Source: CAWDDA01 sp963813345 (GTDB taxonomy: Bacteria; Acidobacteriota; Blastocatellia; RBC074). Taken from it: DNA of 64,000 nt. The notes beneath the pieces were generated by a model. It was not told where the DNA came from and made no database searches. It saw nothing but the letters and a program-made list of their open reading frames with translations. The translations under genes and the position numbers were made by a program. Of the stretch, positions 8,492 to 17,173 are shown piece by piece; the stretch's first letter is position 1, and the number at the start of each line of letters is the position of its first letter. The stretch is taken from contig CAWEYR010000013.1 in NCBI GenBank assembly GCA_963813345.1, positions 23,261-87,260 on the forward strand. Reading direction: 5' to 3'.

Positions 8492-11169
8492 TCATTGCTT
8501 CACCAGAGCCGGCCAGTTGAGGATAATGCTCGCTGGAGCAGCCTCACCCAACTGCGTCCCAATCAGGAAACGCTGCCCGTCCGCGGTCACGTCGTAGTCT
8601 ATCCAAGTGATCTGAATGAGCCCGGTCAGCATGCGCGTCTTGAATAGCGCTTTCGGCGACTCAAACGTCGCGCCATTGATCTTCACCGCCATCATCTGTC
8701 CGTCCGCAGCAACGTAAAACAGTTCCTGTCCGTCGCGCCTGAAGCGAGGTTGGCTGCCGCCGGTAGGTCGAAATGCGCTTCCTTTCGCCCCCCAGTTGCC
8801 CTCTTTAGTGAATGGTCGTGCATAGACTTCATAGCTGCCCGATTCGTCCGAGACGTACACCAGCCAATTCCCATCTCGGTGAAAGTTGCGGGTGGAGCAA
8901 TTCAAATGTGGCGTTGAGGAGCGCATAGGGCTGGCGGTCGCCACTGAGTGGCAGCACCCAGACATCCCCGCGCGTCTTGTTCGTTGACGGACTGAACAGA
9001 ATGAAGTCGCCATGAAATGACCAGTCAGTTGGCTCGTTGCCTCCTTTCAGCAACAACTCTTCGGTCCCTACGCCGTTCGCAGCAATCTGGTAAAGGCCAA
9101 AGGTGTCTTCCTTCCTCGTCTGGAAGAGAACGTGTTTACCATCCGGAGACCAGAGTACAGTTTGACCAGGCGCATCCTTCGAGGCGAGCCGGGTAGGAAG
9201 GTTGCGTTCAAGGTCATTCACCCAGATTTCGGTAGCCTGTTGCTGCGGATTACGATGCAGGATGACAACTTGCTTTCCATCAGGCGACAGACGCGGAGCT
9301 TGCCCGTACCGTGTCTCTGATCGGCGGGCCCGCTGTGCCGACTTGTTTTCCCGCGCTGGTCAACCCAGACGAGCTGATATTCACGCAGCCTGTCTCCCTG
9401 CCAGGCCAGTACGCCATTCTCGGAGACTGACATGGGAACGCCGAAGACGTTGGCAATGTGTGTCGGCTGCGTAAGGAAAAACGCCTCGCCGGTCAGTTCG
9501 AGATCGTCGGCGTCAAAACGTTGTGCCATCAGCGCGCCGTTGCGCACGAAGAGCAACCAACCTGGATGTGCGTACACAGGAGGCGCGGCATCGGTCAGCA
9601 ATTGCTTTGCTTCTTTGGAATCAAGCGAGCCGGCGAAGACGGTTTGCGCTGCGTCTGCCCCAACAACCCTGTAAAGAAAGTGGCGGCCATCCGGCAGGAA
9701 ACACGGATACAAGTGAAGGAGTTCGCGACGCTGCGTATCCAGGCTGGTCAACGGCTTGGGCTCGCCTCCGGTGTCTGGAATTTGAAACAACCCACCGCCA
9801 AACCTTGGGGCAAAGACGATCACTCCAGCCCGGCCCCACGTCCCGCCAGCGAGCTCGGAGATCTCACACAGAACTTGCGGACGGCCACCCGTCAACTCAA
9901 TCCGCTTCAGCTTTCCTCGTGAGCCGAAGCCGAGCGAGCGACTGTCCGGGGACCAGAAGGGGTTTTGGGCATCTTCCGTGTTGGGTATTGCTTGCGCTTC
10001 CGTCGATTCAAATGATCGCAGCCAGAATGCTGGCGTTTGCCGTCTGGCGTCCGGCCCGTAAACGCCAGCTTCTGCCCATCCGGTGAGACGATTAGGGAGT
10101 CGGTAGAGCCGTTTTCAAAAAGCAGGTTCTGCGGCGGGGAAAAAGCAAGCCGTACGGCATTCGCGGTTGCTGCTGTGCTCTCCGATCGCTTGAGATATGC
10201 AATACCCAACACCAGCGCCGACATCATGGCCAAACCTGCGACGATCCACGCGAGCCGGTCACGCCAGCCGCCATGCGTAGCCTCGTCAAGCACGTTTGTT
10301 GCCGCCGTCAAAGCTGCTCCCGAAGGCGTCGACAACGCTTCGAGCGCAAAGCCCAGATCGCTGGTTGACTGAAATCTGCGCTCTGGTTTCTTCTCGAGAC
10401 ACCGCCGTACGATCTTTTCAAGCTGTGGGCTGATCTTTGCATTCGTCTCGCCGAGCTCCGGCGGCTCGTCTTTGAGAATCGCGTTCATCACTTCAATCGA
10501 CGACTCACCGCCGAAGGGACGCCGGCCTGAGAGCATCTCGTAGAGGATCACGCCGAACGCGAAGATGTCGGCGCGATGATCGGCTTCCTGCCCACGCACC
10601 TGTTCAGGAGCCATATAGCCAACTGTTCCCAGCACCGTACCAGGATCAGTCATCTGCCTTTGCGTGTCGGCTTGCGAATCAGCCGAATTTTTCCCTGAGT
10701 GTTGAGCTTTGCCAGACCGAAGTCGAGAATCTTGACGCGGCCATCATTGGTGATGAACAGATTCTCCGGTTTCAGATCGCGATGAACGATACCTTTCTCG
10801 TGTGCGGCGGCAAGACCCGCGGCGATCTGCCCGGCGTACTCAATGGCCTTGCGCGGCGGAATCGCTCCATCCTTCAGGTGCGCGCGCAGCTCCGACCCGT
10901 CGAGCAGTTCGGCGACGAGGTAAGGCGCGCCATCTTGCAGCCCTGTGTCGTAAATGGTCAGGATGTTTGGATGATTCAACGCCGAGGTCGCGCGTGCTTC
11001 CTGTTCGAAGCGGCGCAGCCGGTGAGGGTCTTCGGCGAAAGCGACGGGCAGAAACTTGATTGCTACGTCCCGGTCGAGGCGCGTGTCGCGAGCTCGCCAA
11101 ACTTCACCCATCCCGCCCGCGCCGAGCTGACTGATGATGTCGATAGTGAGAGATTTGTTTTGCGATCAC
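8492..11169 (-). CDS. PknB-type Ser/Thr protein kinase with TM segment and TolB-like propeller (several frameshifts)
   Basis: A membrane receptor-type kinase. A GTG start at 11169 gives MIAKQISHYR, the usual opening of acidobacterial kinases; a one-base shift then leads to IISQLGAGGMGEVW (glycine loop). VAIKFLP has the ATP-binding Lys, IVHRDLKPEN is the catalytic loop, ILDFGLAK the DFG motif, and GTVGYMAPEQ the activation segment. A single transmembrane helix (LAWIVAGLAMMSALVLGIAYL) separates the kinase from a C-terminal WD40/PD40 propeller with blades such as VSPDGQKLAF and WSPDGKHVLF. Shifts occur near 11140, 10686 (an A run), 9910, 9220 and 8900. Reassembled size is about 890 residues, normal for this architecture. 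The propeller probably senses an extracytoplasmic signal. The gene is bracketed by inverted family B half repeats. Confidence 0.88.
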
Positions 11170-11179
11170 CGTGAGTCAG

Positions 11180-11206
11180 GATTCCGCCTGAAGGCGGTAC
11201 TTACAT
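11180..11206 (-). repeat. Family B half copy
   Basis: GATTCCGCCTGAAGGCGGTAC then TTACATGCC, inverted relative to the copy at 8461-8490. It fills most of the 39-base gap between the kinase start and the stop of the esterase gene at 11209. Confidence 0.85.
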
Positions 11207-11208
11207 GC

Positions 11209-12954
11209 CTAGAGTCGCGGCGTCGGCGGCTTGTTTGGTGCCGACCACGCGAAGGCTCCCTTGACCTTGAGTTTTCTTTTGTAGACCTTCTCGCGACACG
11301 TAGCGTAGAGCACGTCAAACTCTGGCCCGCCGAACGCGAGATTTGTGATCGCACCATTTGGAGTCGGAATGATGCATTGCACTTTGCCTGGCTGATCCGC
11401 AACCTGTATCCCCATTCGCGTTGCAACGTAAAGCCGACCATCGCGATCAACCTTGATACCGTCGGCGCCGCTATCGTCTGCCGAATCGGGCGTGTGCAGG
11501 TAATAGAATTTCTGTTTGGCTGTCGGAATGCCCTGGGAGTTTAGCTGATAGCTGTATACCCAGTGCGATCTGTAGTCGGCTGCATAAAGCAACGTCTGAT
11601 CAGGCGATAGTGTGATGCCATTTGCATACACGAGGCCTGTGTCGACTACACTCTTTTCTCCATTCGGCTTGATCAGCCAGATGCGGCTCTGGTCGGGCGC
11701 TCCAACATTGGGATGAGTCACGTAGATGTTGCCGTTGCTGGCAACAACGATATCGTTCCCCCGGATTCCTTCGGCCACCACGGTTGGATTTCCGTTGGCA
11801 TCATACTTGAGTATCTTCTCGTCACCTGACGCTACAACGTACAACTCGCCTCCTGGACCAAACGCCTGCCCATTTCCACGCTTCGTGTCCTGGATAAACT
11901 CGGTGACCTTTCCGTCGAGTGAAATCTTGTATGTCTTACTTGCCAGAATGTCGGTGAAGAATACTTCGCCCTTCGAATTTGCTGCCGGGCCCTCGGTGAG
12001 CCGGTATCCTTCTCCAACCAGCTGCCAGTCCTGTCCTGGGATAAGAAGATCATTGAGCGTATTGTTTTTGGTCGGACCTGTCTTTACGGGCTTCGGCCAG
12101 TCCTTCCATAACCAGCGCATTGCATCGGGGAACACGGCGGTTGCATGTTTCGCATCGTGAGCGCCATCAGCCCAGGCATGCTGTACTTCGTAGCCCGAAA
12201 AAACGAGAGCACGCTCCATCAGTTGATTGGCCATCCACCAGTCACCGCCATAATTATTCAGATCATTCGAACCATCCTGAAGAAAAACCCTGATCGGCTT
12301 TGGTTCGTACTTGCGAATCAAAGTTGGATACCGTTCACCACCACGAAGCCCTACATAAGTGCCAATCGCGCTGAAGACACGACTGAACGCGTCGGGCCGT
12401 TCCCATGCGGCCGTAAACGCAGCGATAGCTCCGCTGCTCGATCCGCCAATCGCGCGATCATTACCATTCTTCGAAAGACGGATTGCGCGGCCGTCAGAAG
12501 CTTTGCGCATTTCAACATCCGGCAAAAGCTCTTCGAGGATGAAACGGGCGTAGTTGTCCCCAAGACCATCGTATTCATAGCTTCGATTGAACCGGTCAAG
12601 CGCCGTCTCGGCATTCGCTGCCAGCACGCGCCCGTGCATGACGAAGACGCCGATCGTCACAGGCATCTCTTTTTTGTGAATCAGGTTGTCGAAGACTACT
12701 GGAGCCTCATACCGCACGCCATCCTGGTTGACGTACACGCACGCCGGTTTGTCCGGACTGTATTGCGAAGGAATGTATACCCAGTAGTCACGAAATGTGC
12801 CGGGAAAGATCTTGGACTTGTCGAAGCTGAACTTGAGGACCTCACCCTTTGGAACACCTTCCTGAGGTTTTGAATCTGGACCAGGTGGAAAATCCTGAGT
12901 GGGATTCTGGAGGGTGAACAGAGCAAAAGTGAGCAGAAGGATGATTTGTTTCAT
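11209..12954 (-). CDS. Two-domain secreted hydrolase: esterase D/IroE-like domain fused to SMP-30/gluconolactonase propeller
   Basis: An intact 581-residue protein with a signal peptide (MKQIILLLTFALFTLQ). Residues about 40-290 form an alpha/beta-hydrolase of the putative esterase family (feruloyl-esterase/enterochelin-esterase type): YWVYIPSQY, nucleophile elbow GGSSSGAIAAF, and a late His in WADGAHDAKH. Residues about 310-575 are an SMP-30/gluconolactonase six-blade propeller (RLTEGPAANSKGEVFFTDI, YANGITLSPDQTLLYAADY, ADGIKVDRDGRLYVATRMG). The fusion suggests sequential cleavage of an ester and a sugar lactone, but the substrate is not determined. It is tandem with the kinase on the same strand, with only repeats between them. 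Confidence 0.88.
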   Translation of the reverse strand: MKQIILLLTFALFTLQNPTQDFPPGPDSKPQEGVPKGEVLKFSFDKSKIFPGTFRDYWVYIPSQYSPDKPACVYVNQDGVRYEAPVVFDNLIHKKEMPVTIGVFVMHGRVLAANAETALDRFNRSYEYDGLGDNYARFILEELLPDVEMRKASDGRAIRLSKNGNDRAIGGSSSGAIAAFTAAWERPDAFSRVFSAIGTYVGLRGGERYPTLIRKYEPKPIRVFLQDGSNDLNNYGGDWWMANQLMERALVFSGYEVQHAWADGAHDAKHATAVFPDAMRWLWKDWPKPVKTGPTKNNTLNDLLIPGQDWQLVGEGYRLTEGPAANSKGEVFFTDILASKTYKISLDGKVTEFIQDTKRGNGQAFGPGGELYVVASGDEKILKYDANGNPTVVAEGIRGNDIVVASNGNIYVTHPNVGAPDQSRIWLIKPNGEKSVVDTGLVYANGITLSPDQTLLYAADYRSHWVYSYQLNSQGIPTAKQKFYYLHTPDSADDSGADGIKVDRDGRLYVATRMGIQVADQPGKVQCIIPTPNGAITNLAFGGPEFDVLYATCREKVYKRKLKVKGAFAWSAPNKPPTPRL

Positions 12955-12973
12955 AGATGGGAGTATGTGAGCG

Positions 12974-13084
12974 TTCCTGGGAGCGCCAGGTCTCTGACCG
13001 GCGCGTGATCAAGCCCAACGTCTCATGTCACTGGCACGCGCCAGAGACTGGCGCTCCAGGCGCTCCCAGGCGGTACAACGTACC
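12974..13084. repeat. Family D long hairpin followed by a family B half copy
   Basis: CCTGGGAGCGCCAGGTCTCT on the left pairs with CAGAGACTGGCGCTCCAGG (to about 13060), then GCGCTCCCAGG and the family B end GGCGGTACAACGTACC (13069-13084). The repeat directly abuts the stop of the next gene (13085). Confidence 0.82.
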
Positions 13085-15256
13085 TTATGCTTTGAATTCG
13101 GAACCTGGTGGAAGCATTGGCATGGATCTAAGGCGCATTTTTGTTGCGGCGAAGATCGCGTTGCTTAGCGCTGGGGCGATCGTGATTATCGGAGCTTCAC
13201 CTGCGCCCGCCGAAGGCAAATCACGGCGATCTATGAGAACTGTTTCAAGCGGTGGTACGTCGCTGAATCGAGGTACACGATAACGTGAGAATTTGCCGTT
13301 GATGATCTTCCCCTCAGCGAAATCGATCGCCTCAAAAAACGCGCCACCGATTCCCTGAATGACTGCTCCCTCGACCTGATTCTTCAATCCATCAGGATTG
13401 ACAATCGCACCACACTCAAACGATGTAACGACGCGAACAATCTTTACCTTCCCGCTCGGCCGGTCTATCGCTACCTCGACGCAGTTGGCAACGTAACCAC
13501 CCTTCTCGAATCCACCTGCGATACCCCAGCCTCGTCCGGGACCGCTCTTCATTTCACGCCACTTGAAAGCCAGGGCGGCCCGCTCGAGCACAGTGCGAAA
13601 CCGGTCGTCTTTCAGATTCCGCAAACGGAAATCTAGAGGGTCGATCCCGAGCTCGTGCGCGAGCTCATCGATGTGCACCTCCCGTGCAAAGTGGTTTGCA
13701 GTCGACGCGAGCGCCCGATACGAACCCTGTCGCAAAGGTGAATCCGAGCGATGAAACTCGACTCGCTGATTCGCGAAGTCATACATCGGCTGGATCGCAG
13801 CAGTTCCGGAATTATAGTTATGGAAATCCCAGGCTGTGATCACGCCATCTTTCGACGCTCCACTCGAGATGTCGATTACGCCTGCAGGACGAAAGTACGC
13901 CCAGGTAAACTCCTCTTCACGCGTCCACACGAGCTTTACAGGAGCATTCGCCGCTTTCGCGAGCCGTGCTGCTTCGATCGCCGCCTCACCCGTATGTTTT
14001 CCGCCGTAGCCGGATCCCGTGTCGGGAACGATCACCCGCACTTTCGTCTCCTCGAGACGAAATGCGGTTGCAAGCTCGCTTCTGACTCCGAAAGGACGCT
14101 GTGTCCCGGTCCACACCGTCAACTTTCCATCCTTCCATTCAGCTACAGCGGCCCGCGGCTCAAGAGGAGCGTGCGCGATGTAGGCGATGGTGTAGGTCTT
14201 CTGAAGTTTTACTTGCGCTGCTTTCAGCCCTTCTTCGATGTTCCCTTTGCCGGGGTTCGGTCGAGCCGGCTGAGCGCTCGTTCCCGTTTCCTTGCGAAGC
14301 ACTTCAAACAATTCTTTCGATGATGGCTGCGGCACGCTCTTCCACTCTGCGCGAATCGCCGAAACCGCGCGCGCAGCATCACTCTCAGTCGGCGCTGTAA
14401 CTCCGACAAATTCGCCGTCGCGAACGACAGTCACACCGGGGATCTTTTCAGCGGCGCTCGAATCGATTGTTCCAGCCTTGCTACCGAGAGCTGCCGGTCG
14501 AAGCACTTTGCCGAAAAGCATTCCCGGCAGCTTGATATCCGGAGTGTAGCGATGCGATCCAGTTACGATTGCTCGCGCGTTTGCCTTTTGAGCAGGCTTT
14601 CCCGCAACTACCCACTTATCAGGAGTGGCCGCCCGTGCGTCGTCTTCGATCTTCTCAGTCAGCTTTCGTCCGCGCGTCAGCTCGCCAAAACTCAATGCCT
14701 TGCCGGATCCCGAAGCCACGACCTTGCCATTCGAAACACTCAGCGTAGAGCGATCAGCTTTGAGCGTCTCGGCAGCGAGATCAATCAGCAATTCTCGCGC
14801 GCGCGCCGCTGCCTTTCTGAGCTGCGGCGACATGATTCTTGTAGTCAGACTCCCGAACGTGCCCATATCAAAGGGCGTCAGATCGGTGTCTCCCATTACC
14901 ATCCGGATCGATGTCACCGGCAATCGCAGCTCATCGGCTACGACTTGTGCGAGCGAAGTCCTGATGTCCTGTCCGAACTCGACCTTTCCTGTGTACGCCG
15001 TAACTGCACCGTCTTCGGCAATGTGAAGCCAGGCACCGACCTCCTGCGGCATTCTCTCCATCTGACCGCCACGACGCGCACCACCAGATTCCTGCTGTGC
15101 CGTGGCCCTGGCAATCATCGATACCAGCAGAATCCCGCCGCCCAGCCCGCGAACAAAGTCTCTGCGGCCTAACTCGAAAGAGTAAAGAGATGGCGCCGTG
15201 AGCTCGTACCGCTCCGGTTCCACAATGACAATCTCTTCCTCGACGGGTCGACTCAC
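13085..15256 (-). CDS. Molybdenum hydroxylase large subunit (xanthine dehydrogenase / isoquinoline 1-oxidoreductase beta type)
   Basis: Molybdopterin-cytosine-dinucleotide-binding catalytic subunit of the xanthine oxidase family. A GTG at 15256 overlaps the stop of the 2Fe-2S gene (GTGA) and gives 723 residues; a longer in-frame extension to 15547 would lie inside the 2Fe-2S gene. An RRDFVRGLGGGILLVS stretch near residue 30 is a twin-arginine signal, so the enzyme is probably exported folded with its small subunit. Visible family motifs are GKVEFGQDIRTSLAQVVADE, GYGGKHTGEAAIEAARLA, GSYRALASTANHFAREVHID and the C-terminal GIGGAFFEAIDFAEG. The substrate (aldehyde, N-heterocycle or other) cannot be read from sequence. 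No FAD subunit is nearby, which fits the periplasmic two-subunit type that passes electrons to a cytochrome. Confidence 0.9.
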   Translation of the reverse strand: MSRPVEEEIVIVEPERYELTAPSLYSFELGRRDFVRGLGGGILLVSMIARATAQQESGGARRGGQMERMPQEVGAWLHIAEDGAVTAYTGKVEFGQDIRTSLAQVVADELRLPVTSIRMVMGDTDLTPFDMGTFGSLTTRIMSPQLRKAAARARELLIDLAAETLKADRSTLSVSNGKVVASGSGKALSFGELTRGRKLTEKIEDDARAATPDKWVVAGKPAQKANARAIVTGSHRYTPDIKLPGMLFGKVLRPAALGSKAGTIDSSAAEKIPGVTVVRDGEFVGVTAPTESDAARAVSAIRAEWKSVPQPSSKELFEVLRKETGTSAQPARPNPGKGNIEEGLKAAQVKLQKTYTIAYIAHAPLEPRAAVAEWKDGKLTVWTGTQRPFGVRSELATAFRLEETKVRVIVPDTGSGYGGKHTGEAAIEAARLAKAANAPVKLVWTREEEFTWAYFRPAGVIDISSGASKDGVITAWDFHNYNSGTAAIQPMYDFANQRVEFHRSDSPLRQGSYRALASTANHFAREVHIDELAHELGIDPLDFRLRNLKDDRFRTVLERAALAFKWREMKSGPGRGWGIAGGFEKGGYVANCVEVAIDRPSGKVKIVRVVTSFECGAIVNPDGLKNQVEGAVIQGIGGAFFEAIDFAEGKIINGKFSRYRVPRFSDVPPLETVLIDRRDLPSAGAGEAPIITIAPALSNAIFAATKMRLRSMPMLPPGSEFKA

Positions 15257-15723
15257 GACTTGCCTCCATTCTGCGAGGCACGAGTGATCGCGGCGACGAT
15301 CCGCGGATATGCCGCGCAACGGCAAATGTTGCCTTCCATCGAGTGAAGAATCTCTTCGGTGCGAGCCTTCGGTGAACGGCTGAGCAGACCGACGGCAGAC
15401 ATGATCATTCCGGGGATGCAGTAACCGCACTGCATCGCGCCCTCTTCGATGAATGCTTCCTGGACAGGATGCAGTCGTCCATTGCGGCTGAGGCCTTCGA
15501 TCGTGGTAACACTCTTTGCATTGACCGATTCGACCGATGTGATGCAAGAGCGCACCGGTTTCCCGTCAACGAGGACCGTGCACGCGCCGCATTGCCCCTC
15601 GCCGCATCCGTATTTGGCGCCAGTGAGATCGAGATTGTTGCGAAGTATGTCGAGCAGGCTGCGCTCTGCGTCAGACTCGATGCGTCGTTTGACGCCGTTA
15701 ACGTTGATTTCGAATGCTTTCAT
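15253..15723 (-). CDS. Molybdenum hydroxylase 2Fe-2S small subunit
   Basis: Electron-transfer partner of the preceding large subunit. All eight cysteines of the two clusters are present: CGEGQCGACTVLVDGKPVRSC for the ferredoxin-like cluster and CGYCIPG with ICRCAAYPRI for the second. At 156 residues the length is typical. The ATG at 15723 is immediately preceded by the family A palindrome. The bases just upstream (CACTCCAAAT) contain no Shine-Dalgarno, so the leader of this two-gene operon is the repeat itself. Confidence 0.95.
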   Translation of the reverse strand: MKAFEINVNGVKRRIESDAERSLLDILRNNLDLTGAKYGCGEGQCGACTVLVDGKPVRSCITSVESVNAKSVTTIEGLSRNGRLHPVQEAFIEEGAMQCGYCIPGMIMSAVGLLSRSPKARTEEILHSMEGNICRCAAYPRIVAAITRASQNGGKS

Positions 15724-15813
15724 ATTTGGAGTGCGGCGGCTTGGCGCCGCTTTTCTCTGGCCATGAATGACGCTCGCTCGAGACTAAAGCGGCGCCAAGT
15801 CGCCGCACTCCCA
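15724..15813. repeat. Family A palindromic repeat, complete copy
   Basis: ATTTGGAGTGCGGCGGCTTG begins at 15724 and pairs with a right arm ending about 15813 (CGGCGCCAAGTCGCCGCACT region). One arm has a T for C change relative to the 3639 copy. The element fills almost the whole gap between the DUF1552 stop (15821) and the 2Fe-2S start. Confidence 0.9.
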
Positions 15814-15820
15814 ATGCGGC

Positions 15821-17173
15821 CTAAGCAAGTTCCGACAAGAGTTCGAGCTTGCCGTTGCTGTCGCCGATCTTTTCAGGACGAACTTCCATTCGATCGAGAA
15901 GGGAAAGATAGAGATTCGTCATCGGCGTACCCTTGTCAAAGCGCACATGACGTCCCGGCTTCAAAGTGCCGTTGCCGTGTCCAACAAGCAGAATCGGCAG
16001 GTCTTCATGCGTATGCCGGTTTCCATCACCGAGACCGCTGCCGTAAATGATCATTGAATGATCGAGCAACGACCCGTCCCCATCACTCGCAGCCTTCAAC
16101 TTGCTCAGGTAATAACCGAAAAGCTCGGTATGCAGCGTGTTGATCTGCTTTACCTTTTCAATCCAGTCTCCGTTGTTGCGATGATGCGTCAGCGGGTGAT
16201 GCGGGTCCGATATCCCGATCTCGGGATAGACCCGGTTGCTGCCTTCACGTCCGAGCATGATCGTTGTGATTCGAGTCAGGTCAGTCTGGAATGCAATCAG
16301 ACTGAGATCGAACATCAACTTCGCGTATTCGAGAAACGAAACCGGAATTCCTGCGGGCTTCTCGATGCCGGGAGTGAGCTGCGTGGTTTGCTTTTCGGCT
16401 GCCGCAATTCGCTTTTCGATTTCACGGACCGACGTCAGGTACTCATCGATCTTCCGGCGATCAACCGGGCCGAGCGTAGAAACCAGCTTTCGTGTATCTT
16501 CGCTCGCCATGTCGAGGATGCTCTTCCGGTAGCGCATTCTGCGAGCGCGCGTCTCCGGATCAAGACTCAGGTCTTCGGTTCCAAACAACCTCTCGAAAGC
16601 TGCACGAGGGTTGATCTCCGGCGGCATTGGTGTCGTTGGACTTCGCCACGAGATGCTGTTGGTGTAAGCACAGCTGTATCCAGAGTCGCAGTTACCGACA
16701 GTGCGCGAATCTTCGCAACCCAGCTCTATCGAAGAAAACTTCGTCTTCGAGCCGACAAACTGTGCCGCTACCTGGTCAGCCGAGATTCCGTTGCGGATAT
16801 CGGCGCCCATTGTCTTTTTGCAGTGCACGCCGGTAAGGAATGAAGCTCCCGCGCGAGCGTGATCACCAGGACCATCGCCAAGCGCGTTGCCGTTGTGGTC
16901 ATCCAGTCCCGAGAGCACCATCATGTCGCTGCGGAAAGGCTCGAGCGGCTTGAGAATTCTCGTGAATTCGTAGTCCTTTCCGAGCGTGGCGGGGCGCCAC
17001 TCTTCGAGCACGATACCATTTGGAACGTAGACGAAGGCCATCCGCACTGGCGCCTTCGATGAGGTCCCTCGAGTAATCGCCGGCACCATCGCATCGAGCA
17101 TTGGAAGCGCGATCGCCGTGCCTGCACCCTTGAGAAATGTCCGTCGCGCAAGCTGCGTCTTATTGATGATCAT
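15821..17173 (-). CDS. DUF1552 protein (Tat-exported, planctomycete/acidobacterial type)
   Basis: ATG at 17173 gives MIINKTQLARRTFLKGAGTA, a twin-arginine signal, and a 450-residue protein. Characteristic pieces are MAFVYVPNGIVLEEWRP, GLDDHNGNALGDGPGDHARA, SFLTGVHCKKT and MIIYGSGLGDGNRHTHEDLP, which resemble the alkaline-phosphatase-like fold of DUF1552/DUF1501 proteins. Function is unknown. It is always found next to DUF1592/1588/1585 c-type cytochrome-like proteins, as here. In the given sequence no stop separates it from the end of the upstream DUF1585 domain. Confidence 0.88.
   Translation of the reverse strand: MIINKTQLARRTFLKGAGTAIALPMLDAMVPAITRGTSSKAPVRMAFVYVPNGIVLEEWRPATLGKDYEFTRILKPLEPFRSDMMVLSGLDDHNGNALGDGPGDHARAGASFLTGVHCKKTMGADIRNGISADQVAAQFVGSKTKFSSIELGCEDSRTVGNCDSGYSCAYTNSISWRSPTTPMPPEINPRAAFERLFGTEDLSLDPETRARRMRYRKSILDMASEDTRKLVSTLGPVDRRKIDEYLTSVREIEKRIAAAEKQTTQLTPGIEKPAGIPVSFLEYAKLMFDLSLIAFQTDLTRITTIMLGREGSNRVYPEIGISDPHHPLTHHRNNGDWIEKVKQINTLHTELFGYYLSKLKAASDGDGSLLDHSMIIYGSGLGDGNRHTHEDLPILLVGHGNGTLKPGRHVRFDKGTPMTNLYLSLLDRMEVRPEKIGDSNGKLELLSELA

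Noticed and set aside
13085..15547. Start of the molybdenum hydroxylase at 15547
   Set aside because: The additional 97 residues lie inside the 2Fe-2S gene in a different frame; the GTG at 15256 overlapping that gene's stop is better.
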